This document shows, piece after piece, positions 38,378 to 48,570 of a stretch of 64,000 bases of DNA. The number at the start of each line of letters is the position of its first letter. Position 1 is the stretch's first letter. The stretch is from positions 104,808 through 168,807 of the forward strand of contig JANQJF010000058.1 of NCBI GenBank assembly GCA_028281765.1, read 5' to 3'. This stretch comes from Planctomycetota bacterium (GTDB lineage Bacteria > Planctomycetota > UBA1135 > UBA2386). The notes under the pieces are model-generated. The model worked only from the letters and a program-made list of their open reading frames with translations. It was not told the DNA's origin and ran no database searches. A program made the position numbers and the translations under genes.

Positions 38378-39847
38378 TCACGGCACGTCGAGGCGAATGT
38401 ATCCGTCCGGTACGTCCGACTCGACCCACCGAAACGCACCGCGAAGGGCCTCCAAAAACAGTGGCCCGAGCTCTGCGTGCGGCACTCGATCCGGCGCCTC
38501 CAAGAACTCGACCGCGCTTCGACTGATCCAGACGACGCGTCCGGCATCCAGTCGACTGCGCACGACGAGCGGCAAGAGCGGCGCCACGCCACGCCCACCC
38601 GCGAGATCTTCGTTGTGCGACGCGAGGAACAGGTCGAGGTAGTCCCCATCGAGCTGCCCGGCCTGCACCGGCCGATACTCGCCGAACTCGACGAAGAGCA
38701 TCTCGAAGTCGTCGCGGGTCGCGACGATCAAGAACGGCTCGGCGCGCCCCGACGCCTGACGCAGAGCCTCGGCGCGCTGCCGCTGCGGCGCCACGTCGTG
38801 CTCGGCGATCTGCACGTGCGCGAGCATCGCGGCCACCAACGCGGCCGCGACGCCGCTCCACGCCCCAAGCGTACGCACGGTCGCGTACGAGAGCGGCCAC
38901 GCGAGCGGCAGCAGGTAGGCGCCGCGCTCGTCGAAGCCCTCGACCGCATCGAACCCGGCGAGGATCAGGAACGCGAACACGAAGTACACCGCGATCCCGA
39001 ATCCTGTCGCCAGAGTCATCGCGCGTCCATCGGCCTGAAACCAGCGCGCGATCCAGAGCACGGAAATCGGCATCAGCGGGAACGCGAACTCGTGCCACGC
39101 GACGCGCCCGACGACTTCGGGATGCCGCACCGCGACGCTGGCGAACTCGATCAGGATCGCGAAGTTGCCACCGGCGACCGTCGTGTGGCCTAGCCAGACG
39201 CCCAGGCGACTCGCGACGTACGTCCCCACCGCGGCGGTGACGACGACGATCGCCGCCTGCGCGCGCCACCGTTCCCCGCGCTCGCGGATCCCGACGACGC
39301 CGATCGGAACGAGTAGCGCGACGAGCAACACCCCGGTCGAATGCGCGGCGTACGCCAGGGCGCAGGCGAGCCCCAGGGCGAACGACCACCACCATCGAGG
39401 CGCGGTCGCCCATCGCGCGCTCAGCCAACAGGCCAGCCCCGCGAACGCCAAGAACGGGCCGTGCCGCTCGACGACGGTCGCGTAGAACGCGACGCCCGGC
39501 GCGCACCCGGCCGCGAGCGTCGCCGCGAGGGCCGCGCCGCGACCGAGCCCCAGGCGCCGACTGGCCGCATGCATGAACACGAGCCCCAGCGCGGTGCCGA
39601 GCACGCTGAACCAACGCACGGATTCGTGCAGGGTAAGCCCGAGCTTCGCTCCGAGCTGCGCACACTCGTTCGCGATCGGCAAGTAGAGGAGGTGCACCGC
39701 GCTTCGCGTGTCGCCCTCGTGCAATCGACGGAGGTCGTTCCACGCGTCGATGCCATACATCGTGTCCTGCGCGTAGAGCGCATAGACCGCGACGGCGGCG
39801 ACGAACACCAGCAGCGAGTCGAGGCGGCCGGGCCGATCGCCGGCCAT
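38378..39847 (-). CDS. Multi-pass membrane protein of unknown function (possible GT-C fold)
   Basis: Around ten hydrophobic helices; uninterrupted 489 aa. Confidence 0.6.
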   Translation of the reverse strand: MAGDRPGRLDSLLVFVAAVAVYALYAQDTMYGIDAWNDLRRLHEGDTRSAVHLLYLPIANECAQLGAKLGLTLHESVRWFSVLGTALGLVFMHAASRRLGLGRGAALAATLAAGCAPGVAFYATVVERHGPFLAFAGLACWLSARWATAPRWWWSFALGLACALAYAAHSTGVLLVALLVPIGVVGIRERGERWRAQAAIVVVTAAVGTYVASRLGVWLGHTTVAGGNFAILIEFASVAVRHPEVVGRVAWHEFAFPLMPISVLWIARWFQADGRAMTLATGFGIAVYFVFAFLILAGFDAVEGFDERGAYLLPLAWPLSYATVRTLGAWSGVAAALVAAMLAHVQIAEHDVAPQRQRAEALRQASGRAEPFLIVATRDDFEMLFVEFGEYRPVQAGQLDGDYLDLFLASHNEDLAGGRGVAPLLPLVVRSRLDAGRVVWISRSAVEFLEAPDRVPHAELGPLFLEALRGAFRWVESDVPDGYIRLDVP

Positions 39848-39848
39848 G

Positions 39849-42800
39849 TCAGAAGCCTACTTGTTCCTCGCCGGCGATCCGCTGTTTGCGCGCCGGGTCG
39901 ACCGGCGCCGGCGCGTCCGGGCTGTCCGCTCCGTCCGCAAAGCCGTCGACTTCCTCGAGCGCGACAGCCATCCGCGTCGACACGCCGCGCTTCTGCATCG
40001 TGATGCCGTACAGCATCTCGCACGCAGCCATCGTGCGCTTGTGGTGAGTCACGATGCAGAACTGGCTGTCGCCGACGAAGTCGTCGAGCACGCGGATGAA
40101 TCGCTCGACGTTGGTGTCGTCGAGCGCCGCGTCGACCTCGTCGAGGATGCAGAACGGCGACGGCTTGACCTTGAAGACCGCGAACAGGATCGCGAGCGCG
40201 GTGAGACTCCGCTCGCCGCCGGACAGCAGCGCGATCGACTGCAGCTCCTTGCCCGGTGGCTTCGCGACGATCTCGATGCCGGAGTCGAGGCTGTCCTCAC
40301 CCTCGGCGAGATACATGTCGGCGCGCCCGCCCTGGAACAACTTGCGGAAGATGGTCCGGAAGTTCTCGCGCGCTTCGTGAAACGTCCGCTCGAACAGCGT
40401 GCGCGACTCGGCCTCCATCTGGCGCAGGGCCTCGATCAGCGACTTGCGGGACTCGTTGAGGTCCTGCACGTCCTGCTCGAGCTGCTCGTAATTGCCCTCT
40501 TCCTGTTCGAGCTCCTCGACCGCATCCAAGTTGACGGCACCGAGACGGTCCATCTGGGACTGCAGGACTTTCTCCTGCTTGCGCGATTCGCCGACGTCGA
40601 ACTCCTCGTCGAGCCATAGGCGCGACAGCTCGCGCTCGGGCTCGGTCAGGTTCGGCGGGAGCGGCGGGCCGATGAGCACCTCGACGTAGTCCGGCGCGGG
40701 CGGGCCGAAGATGTCACGGACCTCGAGGCCCCGGCCGTCGACGAGTCCGAGACAACGGTCGAGCTCGACGCCGGTGTCCTCGCGCAAGCGCTCTTCCAGC
40801 CGCGCGAACTTGTGCTCGACGTCCGCGAGGGCGAGTCGGCGCTCCCCGATCGACGTGCGCGCGTCGTCACGAGAACGCTCGGTCGCGCGGTGGCGATCCT
40901 GTAGGTCCGCTTTCTGTTGACGCGCGTCGTCGAGCCCGCCGCGCGCATCTTCGCTCGCGGTCTCGAGCACGACGATCTCCTCGCCGGCCGACGAAATCTC
41001 GCGATCGACGTCGTCGATCTTGGTGCGCGCGTCTTCGACGCCTTCGACCGCGCGTGCGCGGCGCTCGTCGAGGTCGACGGCGGCGCGGTCGAGATCGCGC
41101 AAGGCTTGCTCGAGCGTGCCGAGACGGTGCGCGAGCGAGTCGCGTTCCGAGCGCATCGCCGCGTGCTTGACGCGTAACTCCTGCTCCGCCGCGCCGAGTT
41201 CGGTCGCCTTGGACTGTGCGGCCTCCAGCTCGGATCCGACTTCCGCCTCGGCGCGCTCCGCGGCACGCTCGGCGCGTTCGATCATCATCCCGCCGAGGAT
41301 CAGGTCACTGAGGTTCGTGAGCGCCTCGAGGTGCGAACGCACGGCTTCCGCGTGCTCGAGCGAAAACGTCTGGTGTTGCCGATCGAGATCGGCGACGCGC
41401 CCTTCGAGGTGTCCGATCTCCGACCGCAGGTGCTGTTCGCGCTCGCGCAGCCCGGCGCGTTCGGTGCCGAGCTCGCGAACGCGATCCCGCAACGCGGAGG
41501 CACGCTCGGTGCCGAGCTCGAGTTCGGCGCGGAGTGCGGAGAGGTCCCGATCGATCAGGTCGAGCTTCTCGTGCAGCGTCTGGATCTCGGCTCGACGCAC
41601 GACGAGGCCGCCCTGGCCCTCGCCACCGCCACCCTCGATCCGCGGACCGCACAGGAGGCCGCCGTCGCGCGTGACGTAGCAGAGGTCGGCGCGGTCGGCG
41701 CGCGCTTCGGCGAGCGTCTCCACGACGTAGACACCTCGCAGCAACCACCGCGTCAGCGAACGCGCCGAGTCGGCGCAGGTCACGAGATCGACGAGCGGCG
41801 TGCTGTCGTTCGGCGCGGCGAGCGCGCTCCCGACGAGACCGAGATCGTCGTGGAACTCCTCTTCGACGAGGAGCATCGCGCGCCCCTTCTGTTCGTTGGC
41901 GAGCGTCTCCAGCATCGCGTCCGCGTGGGCGCGCGTGTCGACGACGAGCGCCTGCACGTACGAACCGAGCGCGGCTTCGAGCGCCTTGCTGTCCTCGAGC
42001 GCGACTTCGAGCAGGTCGAGCAGCCGTCCTCGCAGCCCTTCGGGCTGCTGCTCGAGCAGAAACCGCGGCCCCTGGTCGAGACCCTCGAAGTGCTGCTCCA
42101 TGCCTTCGAGGACGTCGATGCGACTCCGTACGGACACGTGGTCTTCGCGGGTCGCGGACTCGCGCCGCGCGAACTCGGCGACTTCTCGGTCCGCACCTTC
42201 GAGCTCGACCAATCCGGCCTGCTCACGCTCTTGCACCGCCGCGATCTCACCCTCGAGGCGCGCGACCTCGCCCCGCTTGTCGTCGATCTCGGCGCGCTGG
42301 GTGACGCGATCGAGATCGAGGTCGGCGAGCCGCTCGTCGAGTCGGCTGGCGGCCGAACTCGCGTTCCGCTTCTGCACTTCCTGATCGTGCGTCGCGTTGC
42401 GATTCCGAGTGCGCGCGTGCAGCCATTCGAGCAATCCCTCGCGGGCGCGCTCTCGCGACTGCTGCAGCTCGCCCACGCGCGCGTTCGCGTCGCGCGTCTC
42501 CTCGTGGCGCTGCTCGCACTCCTTGTGAACGTCGATGACGCCCTGCTCGAGCTCGACGAGTTCCGCGCGCGCGCGGCCCAGCTCGTCGCGGCGCTCGTTG
42601 CGCTGCTCCTCGAGTTCGGCGACCCGTTCGGCACAGCCGTCGGCGTCGATCTGCAGCTCCTCGGCCCGGCGCTCGGCCGACTCCCGCCGACTCTGCAGCT
42701 GCTCGCGCTTGCTCTTCGCCTCGCGCAACCGCTCCTGCGCGGCCTCAGCCAGCGTCTCGGCCTGGGCGATCAGATGCTCCTGCGCCTCGATCTGCTCGGC

Positions 42801-43592
42801 CGACTCGTCGTAGACGCGCTCGGCTTCGATCAGGCGCTGCTCGAGCTCCTCGATCTGCCCGCGCAACGCGTGCGCGCCGTCGCGATGGCCTCGACCGTCG
42901 ATGACCGCGAGCGCGGCCTTGATGTCCCGCAGCGCACCGCGCAGCTCGCGGTAGCGCCGCGCACGGCCGGCCTGGATCCGCAGGCTGCGGATCCGCCGCG
43001 CGCGCTCTTCGAGCAGGTCCTGCACGCGCGCGAGGTTCTGCTCGGTGCGGTCGAGCTTGCGAAGCGACTCGCGCTTCTGCAGCTTGAACTTCGAGATGCC
43101 CGCCGCCTCTTCGAAGATCGCGCGCCGGCTCTCCGGATTGGCGGAGAGGACCGCGTCGATGCGGCCCTGCTCCATGACGGAATACGCGCCGACGCCGAGG
43201 CCGGTGTCGAGCAGCAGGTCGCGCACGTCCTTGAGCCGGACCGGCGCGCCGTCGATCAGGTAGTCCGACTCCTTGTCCCGCGTCAGACGTCGCCCGATGC
43301 GCACTTCCGAGCGCTCGCCGAGCAGCCCGTTGTCGTCCTCGAGATGCACGGTCACCTCGGCCACGGGCATCGCGTCCCGTCCCTCGGCGCCCTTGAAGAT
43401 GACGTCGGTCATCTCCGCGCCGCGGAGGCTCTTCGCGCGCTGGTCGCCGAGCACCCACTTCAGCGCGTCGACGACGTTGGACTTGCCGCAGCCGTTCGGG
43501 CCGACGATCCCGGTCAGGTCCGACTTGAAGTCGAACTCGGTACGGTCGGCGAACGACTTGAAACCGCGAACTTCGAGACGTTTGAGGCGCAT
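39849..43592 (-). CDS. smc: Chromosome segregation protein SMC
   Basis: MRLKRLEVRGFKSFADRTEFDF, GPNGCGKSNVVDALKWVLGDQ Walker A, long coiled coils, SGGERSLTALAILFAVF...ILDEVDAALDD. Confidence 0.97.
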   Translation of the reverse strand: MRLKRLEVRGFKSFADRTEFDFKSDLTGIVGPNGCGKSNVVDALKWVLGDQRAKSLRGAEMTDVIFKGAEGRDAMPVAEVTVHLEDDNGLLGERSEVRIGRRLTRDKESDYLIDGAPVRLKDVRDLLLDTGLGVGAYSVMEQGRIDAVLSANPESRRAIFEEAAGISKFKLQKRESLRKLDRTEQNLARVQDLLEERARRIRSLRIQAGRARRYRELRGALRDIKAALAVIDGRGHRDGAHALRGQIEELEQRLIEAERVYDESAEQIEAQEHLIAQAETLAEAAQERLREAKSKREQLQSRRESAERRAEELQIDADGCAERVAELEEQRNERRDELGRARAELVELEQGVIDVHKECEQRHEETRDANARVGELQQSRERAREGLLEWLHARTRNRNATHDQEVQKRNASSAASRLDERLADLDLDRVTQRAEIDDKRGEVARLEGEIAAVQEREQAGLVELEGADREVAEFARRESATREDHVSVRSRIDVLEGMEQHFEGLDQGPRFLLEQQPEGLRGRLLDLLEVALEDSKALEAALGSYVQALVVDTRAHADAMLETLANEQKGRAMLLVEEEFHDDLGLVGSALAAPNDSTPLVDLVTCADSARSLTRWLLRGVYVVETLAEARADRADLCYVTRDGGLLCGPRIEGGGGEGQGGLVVRRAEIQTLHEKLDLIDRDLSALRAELELGTERASALRDRVRELGTERAGLREREQHLRSEIGHLEGRVADLDRQHQTFSLEHAEAVRSHLEALTNLSDLILGGMMIERAERAAERAEAEVGSELEAAQSKATELGAAEQELRVKHAAMRSERDSLAHRLGTLEQALRDLDRAAVDLDERRARAVEGVEDARTKIDDVDREISSAGEEIVVLETASEDARGGLDDARQQKADLQDRHRATERSRDDARTSIGERRLALADVEHKFARLEERLREDTGVELDRCLGLVDGRGLEVRDIFGPPAPDYVEVLIGPPLPPNLTEPERELSRLWLDEEFDVGESRKQEKVLQSQMDRLGAVNLDAVEELEQEEGNYEQLEQDVQDLNESRKSLIEALRQMEAESRTLFERTFHEARENFRTIFRKLFQGGRADMYLAEGEDSLDSGIEIVAKPPGKELQSIALLSGGERSLTALAILFAVFKVKPSPFCILDEVDAALDDTNVERFIRVLDDFVGDSQFCIVTHHKRTMAACEMLYGITMQKRGVSTRMAVALEEVDGFADGADSPDAPAPVDPARKQRIAGEEQVGF

Positions 43593-43955
43593 CTAGGACG
43601 TTCCGAAGAACCGATCGTCAGACCAGAACGACTCACTGCGCAGCGGCGGTTCGCCGGTGCATGTCGCGACCTTGTGCTGCGCCGCTTCCGCGTAGCGCAG
43701 CGCCGCGAGCGAGTAGCCGCGATCGATGAGTTCGTGCTGCACGAGCGACGCGAGCCGCGTCGTCTCCAGCACCTCGTCCTGGCGCTCTCGGCGCACGCGC
43801 GCCACGAGCCGCGTCGCGAGATCGAGCGAGGCTTCGCGCGTGACGATGCCCGCGGCACTCAGCGCGAGATGGATCGAGCGCGCCAGCTTCGTCGCACGAA
43901 GCCACTCGCGTCGACCGTCACGCTTGCTCACCAGAAACTCTGCCTGTCTCTTCAC
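43593..43955 (-). CDS. Stand-alone ATP-cone domain protein
   Basis: FLVSKRDGRREWLRATKLARSIHLALSAAGI...VQHELIDRGYSLAALRYAEA matches the ATP-cone pattern; starts inside the 3' end of nrdR. Confidence 0.65.
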   Translation of the reverse strand: MKRQAEFLVSKRDGRREWLRATKLARSIHLALSAAGIVTREASLDLATRLVARVRRERQDEVLETTRLASLVQHELIDRGYSLAALRYAEAAQHKVATCTGEPPLRSESFWSDDRFFGTS

Positions 43956-44439
43956 GCAGCCCCCTCGCCCTGTGGCTGTTGTTGGATCCGCTCTCGAGCA
44001 TCGGTTTCAGCTCCTCGAGGAACTGGGTCACGTCCTTGAACTCGCGATAGACCGACGCGAACCGCACGTACGCGACCTGGTCGACGCTCGGCAGTTCTTG
44101 GATCACGAGTTCGCCGATCACCTTGCTCGGCACCTCCTTGTCGAACGCCTCCATGCACTGCCGCTCGACGCGGTCGACGATCCGTTCGAGCTGGTCGGCT
44201 GAGACCGGCCGCTTCTCCACCGCGCGGAGCAGCCCATTGAGGATCTTCTGCCGGTCGAATTCGACGCGTTCGCCGCTCTTCTTCACGACGCGCAGCGGGG
44301 CGCCTTCGACCCGCTCATACGTGGTGTAGCGACGCGAGCACTCCCGGCAGACCCGCCGGCGGCGGATCGCGAAACCGTCCGCGCTGGCGCGCGAATCGAT
44401 CACCCGGTCGTTGTCACTCTTGCAGTACGGACAGCGCAT
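43918..44439 (-). CDS. nrdR: Transcriptional repressor NrdR
   Basis: MRCPYCKSDNDRVIDSRASADGFAIRRRRVCRECSRRYTTYERVE zinc ribbon plus ATP-cone. Confidence 0.96.
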   Translation of the reverse strand: MRCPYCKSDNDRVIDSRASADGFAIRRRRVCRECSRRYTTYERVEGAPLRVVKKSGERVEFDRQKILNGLLRAVEKRPVSADQLERIVDRVERQCMEAFDKEVPSKVIGELVIQELPSVDQVAYVRFASVYREFKDVTQFLEELKPMLESGSNNSHRARGLREETGRVSGEQA

Positions 44440-44576
44440 GTCATCGGCCCGGACGCTGACCCGTCGCGGACCGCCGTTCTCGGCCTGACACCCAGGCCTG
44501 GAGGCGCGTGGAAGTTACTCCTACAAGACGTTGTGTGTCAAAGGGTTTCGAGGCCTCGGACCGGCCCCGGCGCGGG

Positions 44577-45866
44577 TCATTTGCCGAGGCAGAAGCGGCC
44601 GAAGATGCGGTCGAGCAGATCCTCCGGGCTCGAGCGTCCGTGGACCGCATCGAGCGCCGCGAGCGCGTCCTGGACGTCGCACGCGACCACCTCGGGCGGC
44701 TCACCCGCTTCGCCCGCCGCGATCGCGCGCTCGAGGGCTTCCGCCGACGAAGCAACGGACTCGGCGATCCGCGCGGCGCCCCCACACGGTCCTCCGCCCA
44801 CCGATCGCAGCAGGTACTCGCGCAGCTCCGCCACCCCGCGACCGTCGACGCAGCTGACTCGGAACGCGGTCGCATCGTCCGGCAGACCCTCCGGCAGCGG
44901 CTCGGACGGCACGAGATCGCGCTTCGTCACGACGACGCCGAGCACCGGCAGCGCGGTCGACGGGACCTGCGGATGGGTGCCGTCGACGACGAGAAGGGCC
45001 GCGGCCGCGCGACCGGCGAGGCGATCCCGGAGATCGAGCGCCGCGCGATCCACCGCACCGGGGTCCACGAGGTCCCCGGGCGAATCCAGCAAGGTGATGC
45101 CGTCGCTGCCGACCTCGACCGCGAGCACGTCCCGAGTCGTCCCGGCCCGATCCGCGACCAGGATCTCGTCGCGGCCGGCGAGCGCGTTGCACAGCGACGA
45201 CTTGCCCGCATTGGCCGCACCGAGCACCAGAACGTCACCGACCAGCCGAGCGCGCGGCACCGAGACCGAGAGCGCTTCGAGCGCCGCGCGTGCCCGCGCG
45301 AGTCCTGCCAGCCACACGGCGTCATCGACTTCGCCCGTGTCGCCGGCCTCGAAGTCGAGCCCGGCCTCCACCATCGCGAGCGCGTCCTGCACCTCGGCGC
45401 GGCAGCGATCCACGGACGCGCCGATGCCGCCGCTCAACACGTCGAGCGCGAAGCGCCGCTGTTCGTCGGACGCCGCGTGGATCAGGTCGCCGACGGCCTC
45501 CGCCGACGCGAGGTCGAGGCGCCCGTTCTCGAACGCACGCCGCGTGAACTCTCCGGGCGTGGCGTCGCGCGCCGGGCCACGCAGGCGGTCCTGCACGCGC
45601 GCGAGTAGCAGCGGGCTGCCGGGTAGGTGCAGTTCGACGACGTCCTCGCCGGTGAACGAGCGCGGGCCGGGCATACCGAGCACTAGCACGTCGACGGGGA
45701 AGCCGAACAGCGCGAGGCTGCACTCCCATGCGCCGCGCTCCCGCGGCACCCCCGCGTCGAGCAACGCATTCACCGCGGGGAACGTATCCGGCCCGGACAG
45801 CCGCAGGATGCCGCGCTCGGCCGCGCCCGGCGGGGACGCCACCGCGAAGATCGTGTCGCCGATCAT
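44577..45866 (-). CDS. mnmE: tRNA modification GTPase MnmE
   Basis: DTIFAVASPPGAAERGILRLSG; LGAANAGKSSLCNAL; TRDVLAVEV; C-terminal ILDRIF..FCLGK. Confidence 0.9.
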   Translation of the reverse strand: MIGDTIFAVASPPGAAERGILRLSGPDTFPAVNALLDAGVPRERGAWECSLALFGFPVDVLVLGMPGPRSFTGEDVVELHLPGSPLLLARVQDRLRGPARDATPGEFTRRAFENGRLDLASAEAVGDLIHAASDEQRRFALDVLSGGIGASVDRCRAEVQDALAMVEAGLDFEAGDTGEVDDAVWLAGLARARAALEALSVSVPRARLVGDVLVLGAANAGKSSLCNALAGRDEILVADRAGTTRDVLAVEVGSDGITLLDSPGDLVDPGAVDRAALDLRDRLAGRAAAALLVVDGTHPQVPSTALPVLGVVVTKRDLVPSEPLPEGLPDDATAFRVSCVDGRGVAELREYLLRSVGGGPCGGAARIAESVASSAEALERAIAAGEAGEPPEVVACDVQDALAALDAVHGRSSPEDLLDRIFGRFCLGK

Positions 45867-45912
45867 GCCGCGGCCCAGCGTAGCGTCGGCGCGCGCGACG
45901 CGCGCCTTCGGC

Positions 45913-47652
45913 TCAGATCTGTGGCGCCCCGAACGCCGCAGCCTCCGGGTTCATCGGACCGAGCACCCGCTTGACGATGCGCTGTTCGACGAGCGCGAAG
46001 AGGCTCGAGGTGATCATGTAGACCATGAGGCCCGACGCGTAGTTGTAGAGCATCACGCCGAACATCAGCGGCATGAAGCGCATGATCTTCATCATCTGGC
46101 GCTGCTGCGGATCGGTCGGCAGCGGCGTGCCGGACTGCAGCCACCACCAGAGACCGACCATCAACAGCGGCAGCAGGTTGAAGTACGGCACCACGTCACC
46201 GAACCCGAGATAGAACAGCTGGTCCGGCTGGCTCAGGTCGTCGAGCCAACCGAAGAACGGCTCCTGCCGCAGGTCGTAGCTCGTGCGCAGCGCCGTGAAC
46301 AAGCCGATGAAGATCGGGATCGTGATGAACATCGGCAGGCACCCACCGATCGGCGGGAACAGCTTGTGCTCCCGCTGGAACTCCATCATCGCCTGGCGCA
46401 GCTGCACCTTGTCGTTCGCGTACTGCTTCTGGATGGCTTCGAGCTTCGGCTTGAACTTCGCCGCCTTCGCCCCGTAGGCACGCATCGACTTCTGCATCCG
46501 GAAGTTCACCGGAACGAGCGCACCACGCACGAAGATCGTGAGGATCATGATCGCGATCCCCCAGTTGCCGACGAAGTCGTAGAGCGACCCGAGCGCCCAC
46601 AGCAGGAAACGCGCGATCGACTGCGTGCCCGGGATCGAGCAGCACGGCGGCTCGAGGTCGTGGAAGATGATCGGGACGAAGCGCTCGTACTCGTCGCGGT
46701 CGGCGTAGACCCGCTCCGACTTCGGGCCGAGGTAGTAGCGGAACTTCAGCCGCGATTCGGAACCCGCCTGCGGGACCCGCATGCGCAGGCCGAACTCACA
46801 CACCGGCAGCGAATACGCGGGAGTGTCCGCCTGCTCGAGCGTCGGGTAGGGACGCATCTGCGCGGTCCAGAGCCCCTCGCTGGCGGCGTCCCCATCGGGA
46901 TAGAGCAAAGCCGAGAAGAATCGGTTCGTGCTGCCAGCGAACTTGATGCGCGCGCCGCCGGACGCCAGCCCGACGACGGGCGGGGCCGCTTCGAGCGGGT
47001 TCCCGTCCGCCACCGCGGCCTGGAACACGTCCCCGTCCTCGGTGCCGATGACCTCGCCGACGCACTTCGCGAAGTTGATGCCGATCGTGTATTCCGAGCG
47101 AGGCGAGCGAACCGCGAGACCGGTCAAGCGCAGCAGGACTTCGCTGCCCGCCTTCGGGTGCTCTCCACTCGCGCGGAGCGCGAACTCGACGCCCAGGTCG
47201 CGCCGGCTCCCCTCGTACGAGAACACCTTCTCCAGGGTGAGGCCCGCGCCACAATCGAGTTCGAAGCGGATCCGGTCGGTCGTGTCTTCGGCGACCTCCC
47301 ACAGCGCGGTGCGGAGATCGGCGTCGAGCACGCGTTGGTCGGGGTACCACTCCTCGAGGTACATCCATGACCAGTAGCTCGCAGACGGCAGCGCGGGGTT
47401 CACCCAGAGGATGTCGCTGAGCAGGTACTCATCGCGACTCCCATCCTCGTTCGCGACTTCCGCCAGGTGATCGGTCAAGTTGATGTGCTTGACCGTCGCG
47501 CCGTAGCGACTGAACAGCACCCGGAAGCCGTGATCGCTCGACTCGCCGAACACCTTCGACACTTCGGTCGAAGGCGTGGCTGCGTTCTGCGCGTGCGCGC
47601 CAAAGAGGCACAGCGCCAACGCGGCGACCTGCAGGATCGTCACCCGAATCAT
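45913..47652 (-). CDS. yidC: Membrane protein insertase YidC
   Basis: NWGIAIMILTIFVRGALVPVNFRMQKSMRAYGAKAAKFKPKLEAIQKQYANDKVQLRQAMMEFQREHKLFPPIGGCLPMFITIPIFIGLF. Confidence 0.96.
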   Translation of the reverse strand: MIRVTILQVAALALCLFGAHAQNAATPSTEVSKVFGESSDHGFRVLFSRYGATVKHINLTDHLAEVANEDGSRDEYLLSDILWVNPALPSASYWSWMYLEEWYPDQRVLDADLRTALWEVAEDTTDRIRFELDCGAGLTLEKVFSYEGSRRDLGVEFALRASGEHPKAGSEVLLRLTGLAVRSPRSEYTIGINFAKCVGEVIGTEDGDVFQAAVADGNPLEAAPPVVGLASGGARIKFAGSTNRFFSALLYPDGDAASEGLWTAQMRPYPTLEQADTPAYSLPVCEFGLRMRVPQAGSESRLKFRYYLGPKSERVYADRDEYERFVPIIFHDLEPPCCSIPGTQSIARFLLWALGSLYDFVGNWGIAIMILTIFVRGALVPVNFRMQKSMRAYGAKAAKFKPKLEAIQKQYANDKVQLRQAMMEFQREHKLFPPIGGCLPMFITIPIFIGLFTALRTSYDLRQEPFFGWLDDLSQPDQLFYLGFGDVVPYFNLLPLLMVGLWWWLQSGTPLPTDPQQRQMMKIMRFMPLMFGVMLYNYASGLMVYMITSSLFALVEQRIVKRVLGPMNPEAAAFGAPQI

Positions 47653-47686
47653 CGAATCTCGAATTGGTCAGAGGGGCCGGACTCGC

Positions 47687-48442
47687 TCAGCGGCCTTGGG
47701 CCAGCCGATCCGCGAGGTAGTCGGGCAGCTCCGGGATGGCCCGGATCTTCGCCGCCGTCGCTTGATGGTCGTAGTCGAGGCGGTGGAAGCGCACCGCGTC
47801 TCCGTCGTAGGTCGCGAAGCAAGAGCGAGTGTCGCCGTCGCGCGGCTGACCGACTGAACCGACGTTGATGATCGCGCGGTTGGAGCCGGGTTCGTAGACG
47901 TTGTCCACTTCGGTCGGGGAGCGGTAGAACGCGCCCTCTTGGTAGACGCCCGGCACGTGGCTGTGTCCGACGAAGCAGAGGCGGGCGTCCTGGAACAGGT
48001 CGAAGCAGCCCTTCATCTTCGCCTCGTCGGCGGAGTCCTTGGGCACGAGGTACTCCTTGACCGGATCACGGGGAGATCCGTGCGCGAGGAGGAAGTCGTC
48101 CTCGCGGTGGGTCTCCTTCATCGAGTCGAGGAAGTTCCAGAACGCGGCGTTCTCTTCGCGCGGGCAATCCCGACGGTTGAGCTGATCCCGAGTCCAGTCG
48201 ATGGCCTGGCGGGCCTTCGGGTTGAAGTCCGACGCATAGAACATGCAGCCCTGCTCGTGGTTGCCGAGCAACGAGAACTCGCAGATGTCGATCACCTTGA
48301 GCAAGGTCTCGCGCGGCTCCGGGCCGTAGCCGATCACGTCGCCGAGGCAGATGATGCGATCCACGCCGAGACGCTCGATCTCTTCGAGCACGACACCGAG
48401 CGCTTCGGTGTTGCTGTGGAGGTCGGAAATGAACGCGATCAT
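47687..48442 (-). CDS. Metallophosphoesterase (calcineurin-like, YfcE-type)
   Basis: MIAFISDLHSNTEAL, CLGDVIGYGPEP, LLGNHEQG, VGHSHVPGVY, NVGSVGQPRDGD. Confidence 0.9.
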   Translation of the reverse strand: MIAFISDLHSNTEALGVVLEEIERLGVDRIICLGDVIGYGPEPRETLLKVIDICEFSLLGNHEQGCMFYASDFNPKARQAIDWTRDQLNRRDCPREENAAFWNFLDSMKETHREDDFLLAHGSPRDPVKEYLVPKDSADEAKMKGCFDLFQDARLCFVGHSHVPGVYQEGAFYRSPTEVDNVYEPGSNRAIINVGSVGQPRDGDTRSCFATYDGDAVRFHRLDYDHQATAAKIRAIPELPDYLADRLAQGR

Positions 48443-48570
48443 GTCTGTGGTGCGCACCGGCTCGCTTGGCTCCGCCGGGCACGGAAAGGTAGCGGCGAGG
48501 GTTGCGCGAAGAAAGGCCGGTCCGCACTGTTTGGCCCGCTGTTCGCCCGAAATCCAGCCGATTCCGCGCC

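Noticed and set aside
41331-44039. 902-aa plus-strand ORF
   Set aside because: Antisense to smc, ATP-cone and nrdR.
44533-47370. 945-aa plus-strand ORF
   Set aside because: Antisense to mnmE and yidC; S/R/T-rich composition.
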